Source: an uncultured Winogradskyella sp. (lineage in GTDB: Bacteria; Bacteroidota; Bacteroidia; Flavobacteriales; Flavobacteriaceae). Taken from it: a DNA stretch of 64,000 nucleotides. The notes below the pieces were generated by a model. It ran no database searches, was not told the DNA's origin, and saw nothing but the letters and a program-made list of their open reading frames with translations. Numbering within the stretch: the stretch's first letter is position 1; the number at the start of each line of letters is the position of its first letter. Position numbers and translations under genes: made by a program. Positions 10,152 through 19,344 of the stretch are shown here, piece after piece. The stretch lies in assembly GCF_947495255.1 (NCBI RefSeq), contig NZ_CANLYI010000001.1, forward strand, positions 1-64,000, in the 5' to 3' direction.

Positions 10152-10754
10152 TTGACACTAAAAATTAGATATTCTTCTTTTGATTTTGAATGCGGAACAG
10201 ACGAAGCTGGCAGAGGCTGTCTCGCTGGTCCTGTCACTGCAGCCGCAGTTATTTTACCAATAACTTTTAAAAACAAAATTTTAACCGATTCAAAACAACT
10301 TTCTGAGAAAAAACGGTATTTATTGAGACCTGTTATTGAAAATGAAAGCATTTCTGCAGCTTTTCAACATATTTTTGAAGACGAAATTGATTCTATCAAT
10401 ATTTTAAACGCATCAATTAAAGCCATGCATGGTTCTATTTCTCAATTAGAGACTACTCCAGAGTTTATAATTGTAGATGGCAACCGGTTTAAATCCTATG
10501 AAGATATCCCATATAAAACTATCATTAAAGGTGATAGTAAATACCTAAGTATTGCAGCAGCTTCGGTTTTAGCGAAAACTTATAGAGATGATTATATGGA
10601 AAAAATCCATGAAGAATACCCAATGTACAATTGGAAACAGAACAAAGGTTACCCAACAAAAGAACATAGAGCGGCTATTAAAAAATACGGAGTTACAAAA
10701 TATCACAGAAAAACCTTCAGATTATTACCTGAGCAATACCAATTGGATATATAA
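10152..10754 (+). CDS. rnhB: ribonuclease HII
   Basis: RNase HII cuts the RNA strand at ribonucleotides in DNA. The 200-residue protein shows the acidic active-site motifs: [13 protein letters not shown] (Asp-Glu), [18 protein letters not shown], and [17 protein letters not shown]. The start codon is TTG; the reading frame is closed by a stop just upstream and there is no in-frame ATG before the conserved DEAGRG motif, so TTG is the best choice. It is followed after 34 bases by a large lipoprotein gene with its own promoter-like box. Function is confident from motifs. Confidence 0.96.
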   Translation: MTLKIRYSSFDFECGTDEAGRGCLAGPVTAAAVILPITFKNKILTDSKQLSEKKRYLLRPVIENESISAAFQHIFEDEIDSINILNASIKAMHGSISQLETTPEFIIVDGNRFKSYEDIPYKTIIKGDSKYLSIAAASVLAKTYRDDYMEKIHEEYPMYNWKQNKGYPTKEHRAAIKKYGVTKYHRKTFRLLPEQYQLDI

Positions 10755-10759
10755 CTTTT

Positions 10760-10767
10760 TATATTTG
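10760..10767 (+). promoter_or_regulatory. candidate -7 promoter box for the 788-aa lipoprotein
   Basis: TATATTTG fits TAnnTTTG 21 bases before the ATG. A TTG lies 14 bases upstream, shorter than the usual 17-23 spacing. Confidence 0.4.
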
Positions 10768-10788
10768 TAGCCTAATTAATTCTACTAT

Positions 10789-13155
10789 ATGAAGCGACTT
10801 GGTTTTTTATCGATATTATTCCTAATATTAATAGGTTGTCAAAAAGACTATAACAAAACCAAACTTCCATATCAATTTATACCCAACGATGCGCATTCAG
10901 TAATTCAAATTAATGAACTTAGTGACTTCATCAATAGTCTTAATAATAACGATGTTCTTTCTAGCATTTATAATGATAATCTTAAAGCAGCTTCTAAGAC
11001 CTTAAAAAACCTTAACACTACAGAACAAGTCTTTATTGTATTCCCTGATTCAACAAGTACCAATTCTAATTACATTATTCTTACTAAAAACGACAGTACT
11101 TTATTTGTTTTAGATGGACTAAAGAATTATTCTTCTGAAACATTATTAAATTCTAATATTCAGAAAACAACTATTGACACTTCAACTTTATATCACCATA
11201 ATTTAGGAAACACATTTATTGGCTCTAATAATATAGAGTTATTAAAATCTATAGATTCTAAAAACGAAAACTTAGAACTTTCCAAATTAATTGAAACTTC
11301 TGACACTAAATCTGTAGCTTCTGTTGTGTTTAAATCTGATGCTACTAATTATTCTAAGCTATTATTCACAGATGTAATTACTTCTGAAAATTCTAATCTT
11401 ACTTTATTAGATTTTAATCAATCGGGTAAAAAACTAAGCTATAATGGACTAATAACTACTAAAGACTCGACACTTAATTACCTTAATAGTTTTAGAAACA
11501 CCATTCCTCAAAAAACGAATTCCTTATTAATAGCACCACAAAACACAAGTTCACTTATCAGTATTGCTTTTGACGACTTTACAGTCTTTAAAAACAACCT
11601 AAATAGTTTAACAAAACCTAAAGAAGAAATCGCTTCAACTTTTCTACATTTTGCTAATGAAATTGCACATATAGATAATACCCTTACACTTCACACTTTA
11701 GATCCAAATTTATTTTTAGAATCTATTGAAGATAAAGAATTTAGCGAAGCATTTAGAGATATAGACATCTATCATTATGATAATTCTGATGCGTTTAAAA
11801 CAAACTTAAAACCATTTATTTCTTTTGAAGAAGCCAACTACTTTTCTGTCTATGAAAACTTTGTCATTTTCACTTCAACAATAGACAATTTAAAATCTAT
11901 TTTAACCGATGCATTAAATGAAAATACGCTTGCAAATTCTGATGGCTTTATTTCAATAAACAAAAACTTAAGTGATGAAGCTTCGGTTTTCATCTTTAAA
12001 GACTCAAAAGGTTTAACGGATGTTATTGGCAAAACAATGACTGGTTACAATGCCAATGCCGTTCAGTTTATACACGAAGATAATTATACACATATCAACG
12101 GTATCATTCAAAAATATAAGAAGCGCGCAGCATCTAATTCCGTAACCGAAGCATTTACGACCCAACTTGAAACTACGATTTTAACAGCACCACAGACTGT
12201 CAAAAACCACATCACCAACACTTATGATATTGTATCACAAGACCTTAATAACGTTCTATATCTCATTTCTAATTCAGGAAACATTCTTTGGAAAAAACAA
12301 TTAGAAGGAAAAGTGCTTGGTAAAATTGAACAAATAGATATTTATAAAAATGGACGATTACAGCTTGCTTTTGCTACAGAAAACAAAGTATACGTTTTAG
12401 ACCGCAACGGAAATAACGTTTCTCCTTTCCCAATGAAATTCAATGATAAAATAACACAACCACTTTCTATCTTTGATTACGACAAACAAAAAGACTACAG
12501 ACTACTTGTTACTCAAGGTAAAAACCTGTTAATGTATGACGTAAAAGGTAAAGTTGTGAAAGGTTTTAACTATAAGACTAATGCAACAATCATATCGCAA
12601 CCAACGCACTACAGAATCGGAACTAAAGATTATATTGTTTTTGGGGCTGGCGAAAACTTACAAATACTAAACAGACAAGGAAAAACAAGAATTAATGTAA
12701 AAGATAAAATTAGATTCACAAATAACGATATCTATTTATATCAAAACAAGTTTACAACAACGAATACTTTAGGGCAATTGGTTCAAGTTGACACACGTGG
12801 AAAAGTGACTACTAAAAACCTTAATTTAACGGATAAGCATAAAATTTTTACAACTAGTAAAACCTTAGTTACACTAAGAGAAAATCAGCTTAAAATTAAA
12901 TCTAGACTTATCGACTTAGATTTTGGAGAATATACGGAGCCAAAAATTTTCTATTTGAACGATAAAATCTACATAACTACTACAGATTTACAATCTAAAA
13001 AAATATACTTATTTGATAGTCAAGCAAAATCAATACCTAATTTCCCAGTCTTTGGTACAGCACCTGCAGAGCTGCAAAAACTAGATAATGAAAACGGCTT
13101 AGAACTAATTACACAAAGCGATGATAAAACAATCGTAGTGTACAAAATGCACTAA
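10789..13155 (+). CDS. large lipoprotein with C-terminal propeller-like repeats, unknown function
   Basis: The 788-residue protein has a lipoprotein signal (FLILIGC, Cys17). Residues ~25-450 form an alpha/beta region rich in Ser, Asn and Lys. From about residue 480 there are repeating blocks such as LYLISNSGNILWKKQLEG, KVYVLDRNGNNV, LLMYDVKGKVVKGF and KIYLFDSQAKSIPNFP. They look like PQQ/FG-GAP-type beta-propeller blades, ending in the ENGLELITQSDDKTIVVYKMH unit. It is probably anchored in an envelope membrane. In my recollection such a gene often follows rnhB in flavobacteria, but its role is not known. No catalytic motif was recognised. Confidence 0.7.
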   Translation: MKRLGFLSILFLILIGCQKDYNKTKLPYQFIPNDAHSVIQINELSDFINSLNNNDVLSSIYNDNLKAASKTLKNLNTTEQVFIVFPDSTSTNSNYIILTKNDSTLFVLDGLKNYSSETLLNSNIQKTTIDTSTLYHHNLGNTFIGSNNIELLKSIDSKNENLELSKLIETSDTKSVASVVFKSDATNYSKLLFTDVITSENSNLTLLDFNQSGKKLSYNGLITTKDSTLNYLNSFRNTIPQKTNSLLIAPQNTSSLISIAFDDFTVFKNNLNSLTKPKEEIASTFLHFANEIAHIDNTLTLHTLDPNLFLESIEDKEFSEAFRDIDIYHYDNSDAFKTNLKPFISFEEANYFSVYENFVIFTSTIDNLKSILTDALNENTLANSDGFISINKNLSDEASVFIFKDSKGLTDVIGKTMTGYNANAVQFIHEDNYTHINGIIQKYKKRAASNSVTEAFTTQLETTILTAPQTVKNHITNTYDIVSQDLNNVLYLISNSGNILWKKQLEGKVLGKIEQIDIYKNGRLQLAFATENKVYVLDRNGNNVSPFPMKFNDKITQPLSIFDYDKQKDYRLLVTQGKNLLMYDVKGKVVKGFNYKTNATIISQPTHYRIGTKDYIVFGAGENLQILNRQGKTRINVKDKIRFTNNDIYLYQNKFTTTNTLGQLVQVDTRGKVTTKNLNLTDKHKIFTTSKTLVTLRENQLKIKSRLIDLDFGEYTEPKIFYLNDKIYITTTDLQSKKIYLFDSQAKSIPNFPVFGTAPAELQKLDNENGLELITQSDDKTIVVYKMH

Positions 13156-13244
13156 AGACTATATCTTTTAAGTCTATAAAAAAAACTAAAAACCACTTCT
13201 TTATTTTACGTTAAAAACTATAAAGTAAGTTTAACAATTTACAA

Positions 13245-14297
13245 ATGATAAAAAGACATAAAGCCTCACTTAAAAGTTGTATTATCCACAAGGTTGGTAA
13301 CAAATTTAATGGCACAAAAAACGCCTTTTCAGATACTATTGTTCATTTTGACGAAGCTACCTATAATTTAATGTTACCATACCTATTAAAACCTTTTGTT
13401 AGTGTAGCTGAGAATTATAGATTTCATCATCACAGTGATATTGGCCTCAATGAAATTAACACCTACAGCGAACAACTATTTAAAGATGATACAGACTTTG
13501 TAGAAGTATCAAAACATATTGTAACACACTTATTTGAACAAAGTAATTCAGCCCAAATTAAAACAGGTGATGTTCTTATTTGTCATTTTGAAAACGTGCA
13601 ATACGAAGACTATTTCACAGATGCCATTGGGATCTTTAAAATTGAAAATAAAACTGAATTTTTTCAAACCTATTTAGAAGATAACAACTACGACATTTTA
13701 GTACAGAAGGGAATTCAAGCAAAAAAGGTTGATAAAGGATGTTTAATATTGAATACATCTGACATGGAAGGCAAAATTGTATTTAGCGTAGATAATAATA
13801 CTTACGACACGCAATACTGGATTAAAAGCTTCCTGAACATTAGATATCCTGATGATAGTAATCAACATACTAAAAACTGTATTGAACTATGTAGAGAATT
13901 CTCTAAGGAAGTATTACAACCCAATTTTGGAGGACAAGAACAAAGTAATTTTTTAGCAAAAACAGTTGATTTTTTCAAGGAAAATGAAATAGTAAACATT
14001 GATACTTTTAAGGAAGAAGTTTTTGAAGAAGAAGAAGATAAAATTCAACTATTTGAAGACTACAAAAAAGTGTACGAAACTGACAATAAAGTTCTCATTA
14101 GAAACCAGTTTGACGTGTCTGAAATTGCATTAAAAAAGCAAAAACAAAAGATTAAAACTGAAATTAAACTCGATACTAATATTCAAATAAAACTAGATGT
14201 TGATGCACCTGATGCTTCAGCAGAATATCTAGAACGTGGTTATGACGAAGAGAAGAAAATGCATTTCTATAAGGTGTTTTTTAATGATGAAACGTAA
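13245..14297 (+). CDS. nucleoid-associated protein, NdpA/YejK (37 kDa) family
   Basis: At 350 residues, this matches the length and character of the nucleoid-associated 37 kDa family. Visible features are IIHKVGNKFNGTKN near the N-terminus, the GDVLICHF strand, and DTQYWIKSFLNIRYPDD in the middle, where family members share a W-x-x-x-FL pattern. An acidic stretch (EEVFEEEEDK) precedes a lysine-rich segment. Members associate with the nucleoid in gamma-proteobacteria; the role in Bacteroidetes is inferred. It stands alone, 90 bases after the lipoprotein gene. Confidence 0.75.
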   Translation: MIKRHKASLKSCIIHKVGNKFNGTKNAFSDTIVHFDEATYNLMLPYLLKPFVSVAENYRFHHHSDIGLNEINTYSEQLFKDDTDFVEVSKHIVTHLFEQSNSAQIKTGDVLICHFENVQYEDYFTDAIGIFKIENKTEFFQTYLEDNNYDILVQKGIQAKKVDKGCLILNTSDMEGKIVFSVDNNTYDTQYWIKSFLNIRYPDDSNQHTKNCIELCREFSKEVLQPNFGGQEQSNFLAKTVDFFKENEIVNIDTFKEEVFEEEEDKIQLFEDYKKVYETDNKVLIRNQFDVSEIALKKQKQKIKTEIKLDTNIQIKLDVDAPDASAEYLERGYDEEKKMHFYKVFFNDET

Positions 14298-14364
14298 TTT
14301 ATCATCTAGAAACTGTAATTATGCTTAAATTGTAAAGTAATTGAAAAAATTAACAAACAAGAAA

Positions 14365-14808
14365 ATGACCATAAAGAACTTAATTCTTACATTCTTATTC
14401 TCTGCTATAAGCATTAGTTTATCTGGACAAGAAAAACACCTCAAAACAGTTAATGAAGCACAAGAACTATCAGACAAGGTCGTTTCATTGTTTTATCAAA
14501 ACAAAATAACTGAAGCTTTTGACGCATTAATTCCTTACTGGCCAATGCCAGAAAACGAATTAATGGCTATTGAAGAGAAAACAATAAAATATCTTAACAT
14601 TATAGAGCAAAGATTTGGCGAATCTATTGGAAACGTTAAAGTTAAAAATGAAACAATATCAGATATCGCAATAAGGGAAACTTACTTAATAAGATATAAT
14701 AGTAGTGCCATTAGATTAATATTTACCTATTACAAAAATGATAATGGTTGGATCGTAAATGCCTTTAAATGGGATGATTCATTTTCTGAAGAATTTAAAG
14801 AAGACTAA
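14365..14808 (+). CDS. small secreted protein of unknown function
   Basis: The track ORF begins at TTG 14341, but ATG 14365 gives MTIKNLILTFLFSAISISLSG, a normal signal peptide, so the 147-residue version is preferred. The mature part is helical at first (VNEAQELSDKVVSLFYQNKI) and then beta-rich (ETYLIRYNSSAIRLIFTYYKN), resembling small DUF3887/NTF2-like periplasmic proteins, but I cannot assign a family. No partner gene is evident. Confidence 0.65.
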   Translation: MTIKNLILTFLFSAISISLSGQEKHLKTVNEAQELSDKVVSLFYQNKITEAFDALIPYWPMPENELMAIEEKTIKYLNIIEQRFGESIGNVKVKNETISDIAIRETYLIRYNSSAIRLIFTYYKNDNGWIVNAFKWDDSFSEEFKED

Positions 14809-14952
14809 TGTTATTATTGTTGAACAGTAGCGATTTCATTTCACTATAACAAATTTATTATCAAATAATTATACGCATTTCGTTTTCTTAATCTAAAACC
14901 TCAAAATTGAAAAGGTTAAGATCATTAACAATCCATACAAAATGTAAACACA

Positions 14953-15693
14953 ATGTTTAGACACCAAGGTAAAAGCAGAACCTTAAAACACAATCTGCAA
15001 ATTGCAACAATACTATCCTTTGTTGCTGGTATAGTAAATGTTACTGGATTTTTAGCATTCAGCCAATTAACAACGAATGTTACTGGGCATTTTGCTCTCT
15101 TTATTAGTGATGTAGCCAATTTTGAATTCTGGAAAGGAACTGTATATTTTCTCTATATTTTTTCCTTTTTGTTTGGCTCTTTTTTATCTAGTTTTTTAAT
15201 TGAAAAATTTAGAGGTAACAAAAAACTGAATGTGTTTTTTCTACCAACACTAATTGAATGTCTAATTTTAACATCCATTGGTCTATTTGGGAGTTTAACA
15301 GAAAGTGAATACTCAGACTTAATTGTTTGTTCACTATTATTTGCAATGGGACTACAAAACTCTTTAGTTACAAAGATTTCTGATGCCGTAGTAAGAACCA
15401 CACATTTAACAGGTTTATTCACCGATTTAGGAATTGAAATTTCTCAACTATTCTTCCTAGAAAATCATCCAAATACAAAACATATAAAATCTACAATTAA
15501 ACTGAGAGTTTACATTATATGTTTTTTCTTTCTTGGTGGATTTATTGGTGGATTTCTTTATTCTAGATTAGAGTTAGAACTGTATACTTTAATCTTTGCT
15601 GCCATAATTCTGCTCGCAAGTTTGTTTTATGATGACATGAGATTTACTTTAATTAAATCTAAAAGGAAGTATAACCAAAGGAAAAACTACTAG
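14953..15693 (+). CDS. DUF1275 (YoaK-like) membrane protein
   Basis: The 246-residue protein has about six membrane segments. The family signature is present: a first helix with SFVAGIVNVTGFLAF, a TNVTGHFA motif, and later GLQNSLVTKISDAVVRTTHLTG before FTDLGIEI. DUF1275 proteins are inner-membrane proteins whose substrate or role is unknown. Two repeated TGH/TG-L motifs suggest an internal two-fold repeat. Its stop codon lies in the loop of a hairpin that probably terminates transcription. Confidence 0.85.
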   Translation: MFRHQGKSRTLKHNLQIATILSFVAGIVNVTGFLAFSQLTTNVTGHFALFISDVANFEFWKGTVYFLYIFSFLFGSFLSSFLIEKFRGNKKLNVFFLPTLIECLILTSIGLFGSLTESEYSDLIVCSLLFAMGLQNSLVTKISDAVVRTTHLTGLFTDLGIEISQLFFLENHPNTKHIKSTIKLRVYIICFFFLGGFIGGFLYSRLELELYTLIFAAIILLASLFYDDMRFTLIKSKRKYNQRKNY

Positions 15694-15710
15694 TCAATAG
15701 TTTTTCTTTT
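15681..15710 (+). terminator. intrinsic terminator overlapping the DUF1275 stop codon
   Basis: GAAAAACTA and TAGTTTTTC form a 9-bp stem around an 8-base loop that contains the stop codon. A T-rich tail follows. It also faces the convergent lipB gene. Confidence 0.6.
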
Positions 15711-15744
15711 ATGAACACTAAAGTTAATTTCGAAGCCTAATGAA

Positions 15745-16443
15745 TTAAACAAATTCAGCTTCAAACAATACCTCAAAGTGCTTTAAAATCTTTGCTTTTA
15801 CTTCAGCTTCATCAACTAAATCAACACCCAATTCATTATTCAAGGTCGTTACTGCTTTGCCTCTAATGCCACATGGAATAATGTTATCAAAATAACCTAA
15901 ATCAGCATTCACATTTAATGCAAAACCATGCATGGTTACCCATCGGCTTGCTCTTACTCCCATTGCACATATTTTTCTAGCAAAAGGTGTCCCAACATCT
16001 AACCAAACACCAGTTTCTCCTGGACTGCGCTCTGTCTTTAAACCATAATCGGCTAAAGTGAGAATAATAACTTCTTCTAAAAAACGCAAGTATTTATGTA
16101 TATCGGTAAAAAAATTATCGAGATCTAAAATAGGATAACCAACAATTTGTCCTGGACCATGATATGTTATATCACCTCCTCTATTTATCTTATAAAAAGT
16201 AGCTCCTTTTTCTTTTAATTGTTCTTCAGAAAGTAGCAAATTAGAAAAATCACCACTTTTACCTAAAGTGTAAACATGTGGATGCTCCACAAAGAGAAAA
16301 TGATTTTCTGTTACCAAACCAGCATCTTCCCTTCTGTTTTTTATTTTAGTATCTAAAATGGCTTTAAAAAGAGTCTCTTGGTAATCCCAAGATTCTTTAA
16401 AATCTTTTGTCCCTAAATCTTTAAGTTGTATCGTCTTGTTCAA
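15745..16443 (-). CDS. lipB: octanoyl-[acyl carrier protein]:protein octanoyltransferase
   Basis: LipB moves octanoate from ACP to lipoyl domains, the first step in making lipoate. The 232-residue protein shows LFVEHPHVYTLGKSGD, the INRGGDITYHGPGQIVGYP motif, and the catalytic Cys in FDNIIPCGIRGKAVT. The start is TTG four bases after the upstream lipoprotein stop; no nearby ATG exists before the conserved region. It is the second gene of a two-gene minus-strand operon. Lipoate is needed by the E2 protein encoded at 48.4 kb. Confidence 0.96.
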   Translation of the reverse strand: MNKTIQLKDLGTKDFKESWDYQETLFKAILDTKIKNRREDAGLVTENHFLFVEHPHVYTLGKSGDFSNLLLSEEQLKEKGATFYKINRGGDITYHGPGQIVGYPILDLDNFFTDIHKYLRFLEEVIILTLADYGLKTERSPGETGVWLDVGTPFARKICAMGVRASRWVTMHGFALNVNADLGYFDNIIPCGIRGKAVTTLNNELGVDLVDEAEVKAKILKHFEVLFEAEFV

Positions 16444-16447
16444 AACC

Positions 16448-17248
16448 TTAATCTTCTAAAACTATGTTTAAATTCATTAGTGTATCGTCTTTATTAATTT
16501 CAGACAAAGAGACTTTATAAAAAACGGTTTTTCCGTCATCTGAGAGCGTAGCATTTGCATTAGAAACCGACTTTACTCTTTTAGGAAACGTATAGGTTAA
16601 GGTATAAAATGAAGATGAAAAAATCTCTTCAAATTGCATTTCTAATTGCTTGCCAAAATCATCTTCATCAGCTCCGCTTTCTTCATCCGAAGACTCTTCA
16701 TCTTCATTATTATTAATTAATGATGCTGGTTGTATTCTACTAAACGTGTTATTAGCGAAAGAATAATTAACCTCCTCCGTCTTTGTTAGTTCGTCCATTT
16801 GGCCTGCAGGTGCCTGACCATCTTCATTCCCAATGTCTTTTACTATTCCCATAGCATTATCCATTTGGTCGCTTATAGACTCTAAATCCTTTACAGATTT
16901 AAAAGGCTTTATCATACTAAAATCAAATACATGGTTGGCTTCATCCATGCTAATAGTCATGGTAATATCTCTTAACTTATCTAACTTCGCTCTTTCTTCA
17001 ACTGAAAGTGCGGCAATACTATCTTTATGTGTTTTATACAAGTCATTAAAAACAATAGTAGTGTCCATTTTTTTCATGTCAGATTCTGGTTTAGAAGACC
17101 CCTGAGAACCTGCCAGTTGCATCATTGGAGACAAATCGAAGGATGTTTTAAATTCACCACTCATATTATCATTAAACACAATAGATTCGGTAACATTACA
17201 GCTTGTTAGAAAAGCCATAAGCGTTAATAGTAAGACTACTTTTTTCAT
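16448..17248 (-). CDS. lipoprotein of unknown function upstream of lipB
   Basis: The 266-residue protein has a lipobox (LMAFLTSC, Cys17). The mature protein has a beta-rich N-terminal part (NDNMSGEFKTSFDLSP), a helical middle, a very acidic low-complexity linker (NNNEDEESSDEESGADEDD, about 178-196), and a beta-rich C-terminal part (FYTLTYTFPKRVKSV). I do not recognise the family. It is four bases upstream of lipB and thus cotranscribed, but nothing in it suggests a role in lipoylation. Confidence 0.65.
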   Translation of the reverse strand: MKKVVLLLTLMAFLTSCNVTESIVFNDNMSGEFKTSFDLSPMMQLAGSQGSSKPESDMKKMDTTIVFNDLYKTHKDSIAALSVEERAKLDKLRDITMTISMDEANHVFDFSMIKPFKSVKDLESISDQMDNAMGIVKDIGNEDGQAPAGQMDELTKTEEVNYSFANNTFSRIQPASLINNNEDEESSDEESGADEDDFGKQLEMQFEEIFSSSFYTLTYTFPKRVKSVSNANATLSDDGKTVFYKVSLSEINKDDTLMNLNIVLED

Positions 17249-17276
17249 TTGAGAAGTATTATAAATTAGTTATGTA

Positions 17277-17284
17277 CAAAGGTA
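17277..17284 (-). promoter_or_regulatory. candidate -7 promoter box for the lipoprotein-lipB operon
   Basis: On the minus strand the sequence reads TACCTTTG, matching TAnnTTTG about 30 bases before the ATG at 17248. No TTG at the expected -33 position was found. Confidence 0.4.
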
Positions 17285-17301
17285 ACGAAAAAGAAGATTT
17301 C

Positions 17302-17460
17302 TTAACGATCAGGATTATTAAGTATTACTAAAGCCGCAATAACGCCAGGAACCCAACCACAAATCCATAAAATAAATGTGATAAGAATTGAGCCACAACC
17401 TTTGTCAAAAACGGCTAAAGGTGGAAAAATAATAGAAAGAATAACGCGCCAGATGCTCAT
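17302..17460 (-). CDS. YqaE/Pmp3 family small membrane protein (not in ORF track)
   Basis: I translated this 52-residue ORF by hand: it begins MSIWRVILSIIFPPLAVF and ends LVILNNPDR. It has the Pmp3/YqaE signature: two membrane helices, the FPPLAVF motif, a DKGCGS turn, and the LWICGWVPGVIAAL second helix. Members are tiny inner-membrane proteins linked to membrane potential or stress in yeast, plants and bacteria. The gene sits between the lipoprotein-lipB promoter and the LuxR-like gene, on the minus strand. Confidence 0.9.
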   Translation of the reverse strand: MSIWRVILSIIFPPLAVFDKGCGSILITFILWICGWVPGVIAALVILNNPDR

Positions 17461-17570
17461 AATTAATTTGATGATTTGATGTATACATAGGACGTGTTTC
17501 TACATAAAATGTTACACTTTTTGTGATTTCATGTTATTGAAATCAAAATAAAATTATGTAGTTTCGTTCT

Positions 17571-18626
17571 ATGCGAGTAAAAATTCTTTTCGTTTTTTTA
17601 GCCATAACTTCGGTTTGTAAAGCTCAATATTCTTTTTCGGGTTATACAAATCCAGAAGAATGGGATCGCTCTGTTTACCTCTCAATTGTAGAAGATTACC
17701 GAAAAATGTCGGGTGTTTATTCCGAGCAAATAATTGCAAAAACTACGGCTGACTCTGCTGGTTATTTTGAATTTAAAGGCAATATACTAGATACAGAAAA
17801 CCGTATTTATCGCATACATATAGATCGCTGTTCAGAAATTCAACAAGACGCTAATCACTTTAATGGACATTGTAGTGATAGTGAAGCACTTTTATTTATA
17901 GCCAAAAACACAGACAGTCTAAAACTTCCATTTTCCTTTGACAATCAAGTATTTTGCCACGTAGAATCTAATAACCCAAAAGCAAATGCCTTTGTAAAAA
18001 TAGATTCATTAAAAAACGATATGCGTTTTGCCTATGGTGAATTTAGAAGCGAAGCTAACCGTAAATTAAACAACAAAAAGTGGTTTAAAACCCTTCAATA
18101 TTATGGTGAAGCCTTAGATGAGCCTTTGGCTGAATTATACATTTATACGTATTTATCAGATAGAAGTAGTGAATTGCACAGCTATTATGTTGAAGATTTA
18201 AAAAACAATACTTATTACGACAATCTTAAAACAAGATTAGAAAATACTTACCCAAATGCGACCTACACTAAACAATATATCAATGAGTTAGAAGCTGATC
18301 GTTATATGCTAGCAGCATCTGCAGGTAAAACAACCTCCGATTGGAACCTTCTACTCTATTCCATTTTAGGACTTTCTGTGATTCTTAATAGCTTCTTCAT
18401 GTATAGTTTTTGGAAACGAAACAAATCTAAGATTGAAGATTTAAAAGCAAAATTATCTAAACAAGAACAAGTTGTTTTAGAACATTTACTATTGGACAAA
18501 ACCAATAAAGACATTGCTGAATCACTTTTTTTAAGTGTAAGCACAGTAAAAACGCACACAAACAACATCTACAAAAAATTAAACGTGCAATCTAGAGACG
18601 ATGCAAAGTCACTATTTATCAAGTAG
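17571..18626 (+). CDS. membrane-anchored LuxR-type transcriptional regulator with exported N-terminal domain
   Basis: Residues 1-18 (ILFVFLAITSVCKAQ) are a signal peptide. Residues ~19-255 form an exported domain beginning with a beta-rich SGYTNPEEWDRSVYLSIVED segment and containing three or four cysteines, followed by helices. A single membrane helix lies near 258-280 (NLLLYSILGLSVILNSFFM). Residues 295-351 are a LuxR/GerE helix-turn-helix: LSKQEQVVLEHLL, NKDIAESLFLSVSTVKTHTNNIYKKLNVQSR. The layout implies a one-component sensor that reads the periplasm and binds DNA in the cytoplasm. No partner kinase is adjacent. Target genes are unknown. Confidence 0.85.
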   Translation: MRVKILFVFLAITSVCKAQYSFSGYTNPEEWDRSVYLSIVEDYRKMSGVYSEQIIAKTTADSAGYFEFKGNILDTENRIYRIHIDRCSEIQQDANHFNGHCSDSEALLFIAKNTDSLKLPFSFDNQVFCHVESNNPKANAFVKIDSLKNDMRFAYGEFRSEANRKLNNKKWFKTLQYYGEALDEPLAELYIYTYLSDRSSELHSYYVEDLKNNTYYDNLKTRLENTYPNATYTKQYINELEADRYMLAASAGKTTSDWNLLLYSILGLSVILNSFFMYSFWKRNKSKIEDLKAKLSKQEQVVLEHLLLDKTNKDIAESLFLSVSTVKTHTNNIYKKLNVQSRDDAKSLFIK

Positions 18627-18735
18627 TTAAAAAATTAGAACCAGGTACTAGTACCGATTTCAACCCTTACTTTTTCAGAATTTACATTAAAATCCATGAT
18701 GTTTGCTTTCATATAAATCTTAAAAATATTTTATC

Positions 18736-19143
18736 ATGAAAAAAACATTAAACATTGCAATCCTTTTAGTTTTAACTCTAAGTCTTTTTAGTGCAGCACC
18801 AACTGAATTTGGAAAATACGACTCCAAAGTTGCTATTATCAAATTCAAAACTGAAGTTATAGACTACGGAATCATTACACAAAACTCTGAAGGCAAACGA
18901 CTTTTTACCTTTACTAATACAGGTGATGCGCCATTATTAATTACCAATGTAAAAACAAGTTGTGGCTGCACAGTGCCAAGTTATTCAAAAGCGCCAATAA
19001 TGCCAGGTAGTATTGGAGAATTAGAAATTAAGTACGACACCAAAAGACTAGGTGCTTTTACAAAAACGGTTACCGTTATGTCTAATGCTGAAGGTGGTAA
19101 TAAAGTTTTGAAAATTAAAGGCAATATTGTTGCTACCAAGTAA
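18736..19143 (+). CDS. secreted DUF1573 domain protein
   Basis: This 135-residue protein has a signal peptide (LLVLTLSLFSAAP) followed by one DUF1573 immunoglobulin-like (ASPM-SPD-2-Hydin-related) domain. Markers are YGIITQNSEGKRLFTFTNTGD, LLITNVKTSCGCTVP and PGSIGELEIKYDT. The CGC pair is a family hallmark. It is common in Bacteroidetes as a periplasmic protein of unknown role. It is followed by a ~105-base palindromic repeat. Confidence 0.88.
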   Translation: MKKTLNIAILLVLTLSLFSAAPTEFGKYDSKVAIIKFKTEVIDYGIITQNSEGKRLFTFTNTGDAPLLITNVKTSCGCTVPSYSKAPIMPGSIGELEIKYDTKRLGAFTKTVTVMSNAEGGNKVLKIKGNIVATK

Positions 19144-19161
19144 AACATCAAATCACATAAA

Positions 19162-19266
19162 AATTGTCATTTCGAATGAGGTACGATTGAGAAATCTCAA
19201 CTTAACTCTGAGATTTCTCATCGCTCTTCCGATAGTTATCGGAATCTCGCTATCGAAATGACAATT
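19162..19266. repeat. compound REP-like palindrome (GTCATTTCGA ... TCGAAATGAC)
   Basis: The outer arms AATTGTCATTTCGA and TCGAAATGACAATT are near-perfect inverted repeats about 100 bases apart. Nested inside are GAGAAATCTCA / TGAGATTTCTC and CCGATA-GTTA-TCGG hairpins. It fills the spacer between two plus-strand genes. The structure resembles repetitive extragenic palindromes of Bacteroidetes. Confidence 0.75.
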
Positions 19267-19344
19267 ACCTCTAGTTCATCAATAGAGAAATCCCACTTTA
19301 AACTCTCAAACCAATCTAACTCATTCAATAATTAATTCATCAAA

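Noticed and set aside
14925-15422. Minus-strand ORFs opposite the DUF1275 gene
   Set aside because: Antisense to a clear six-helix membrane protein; shadows.
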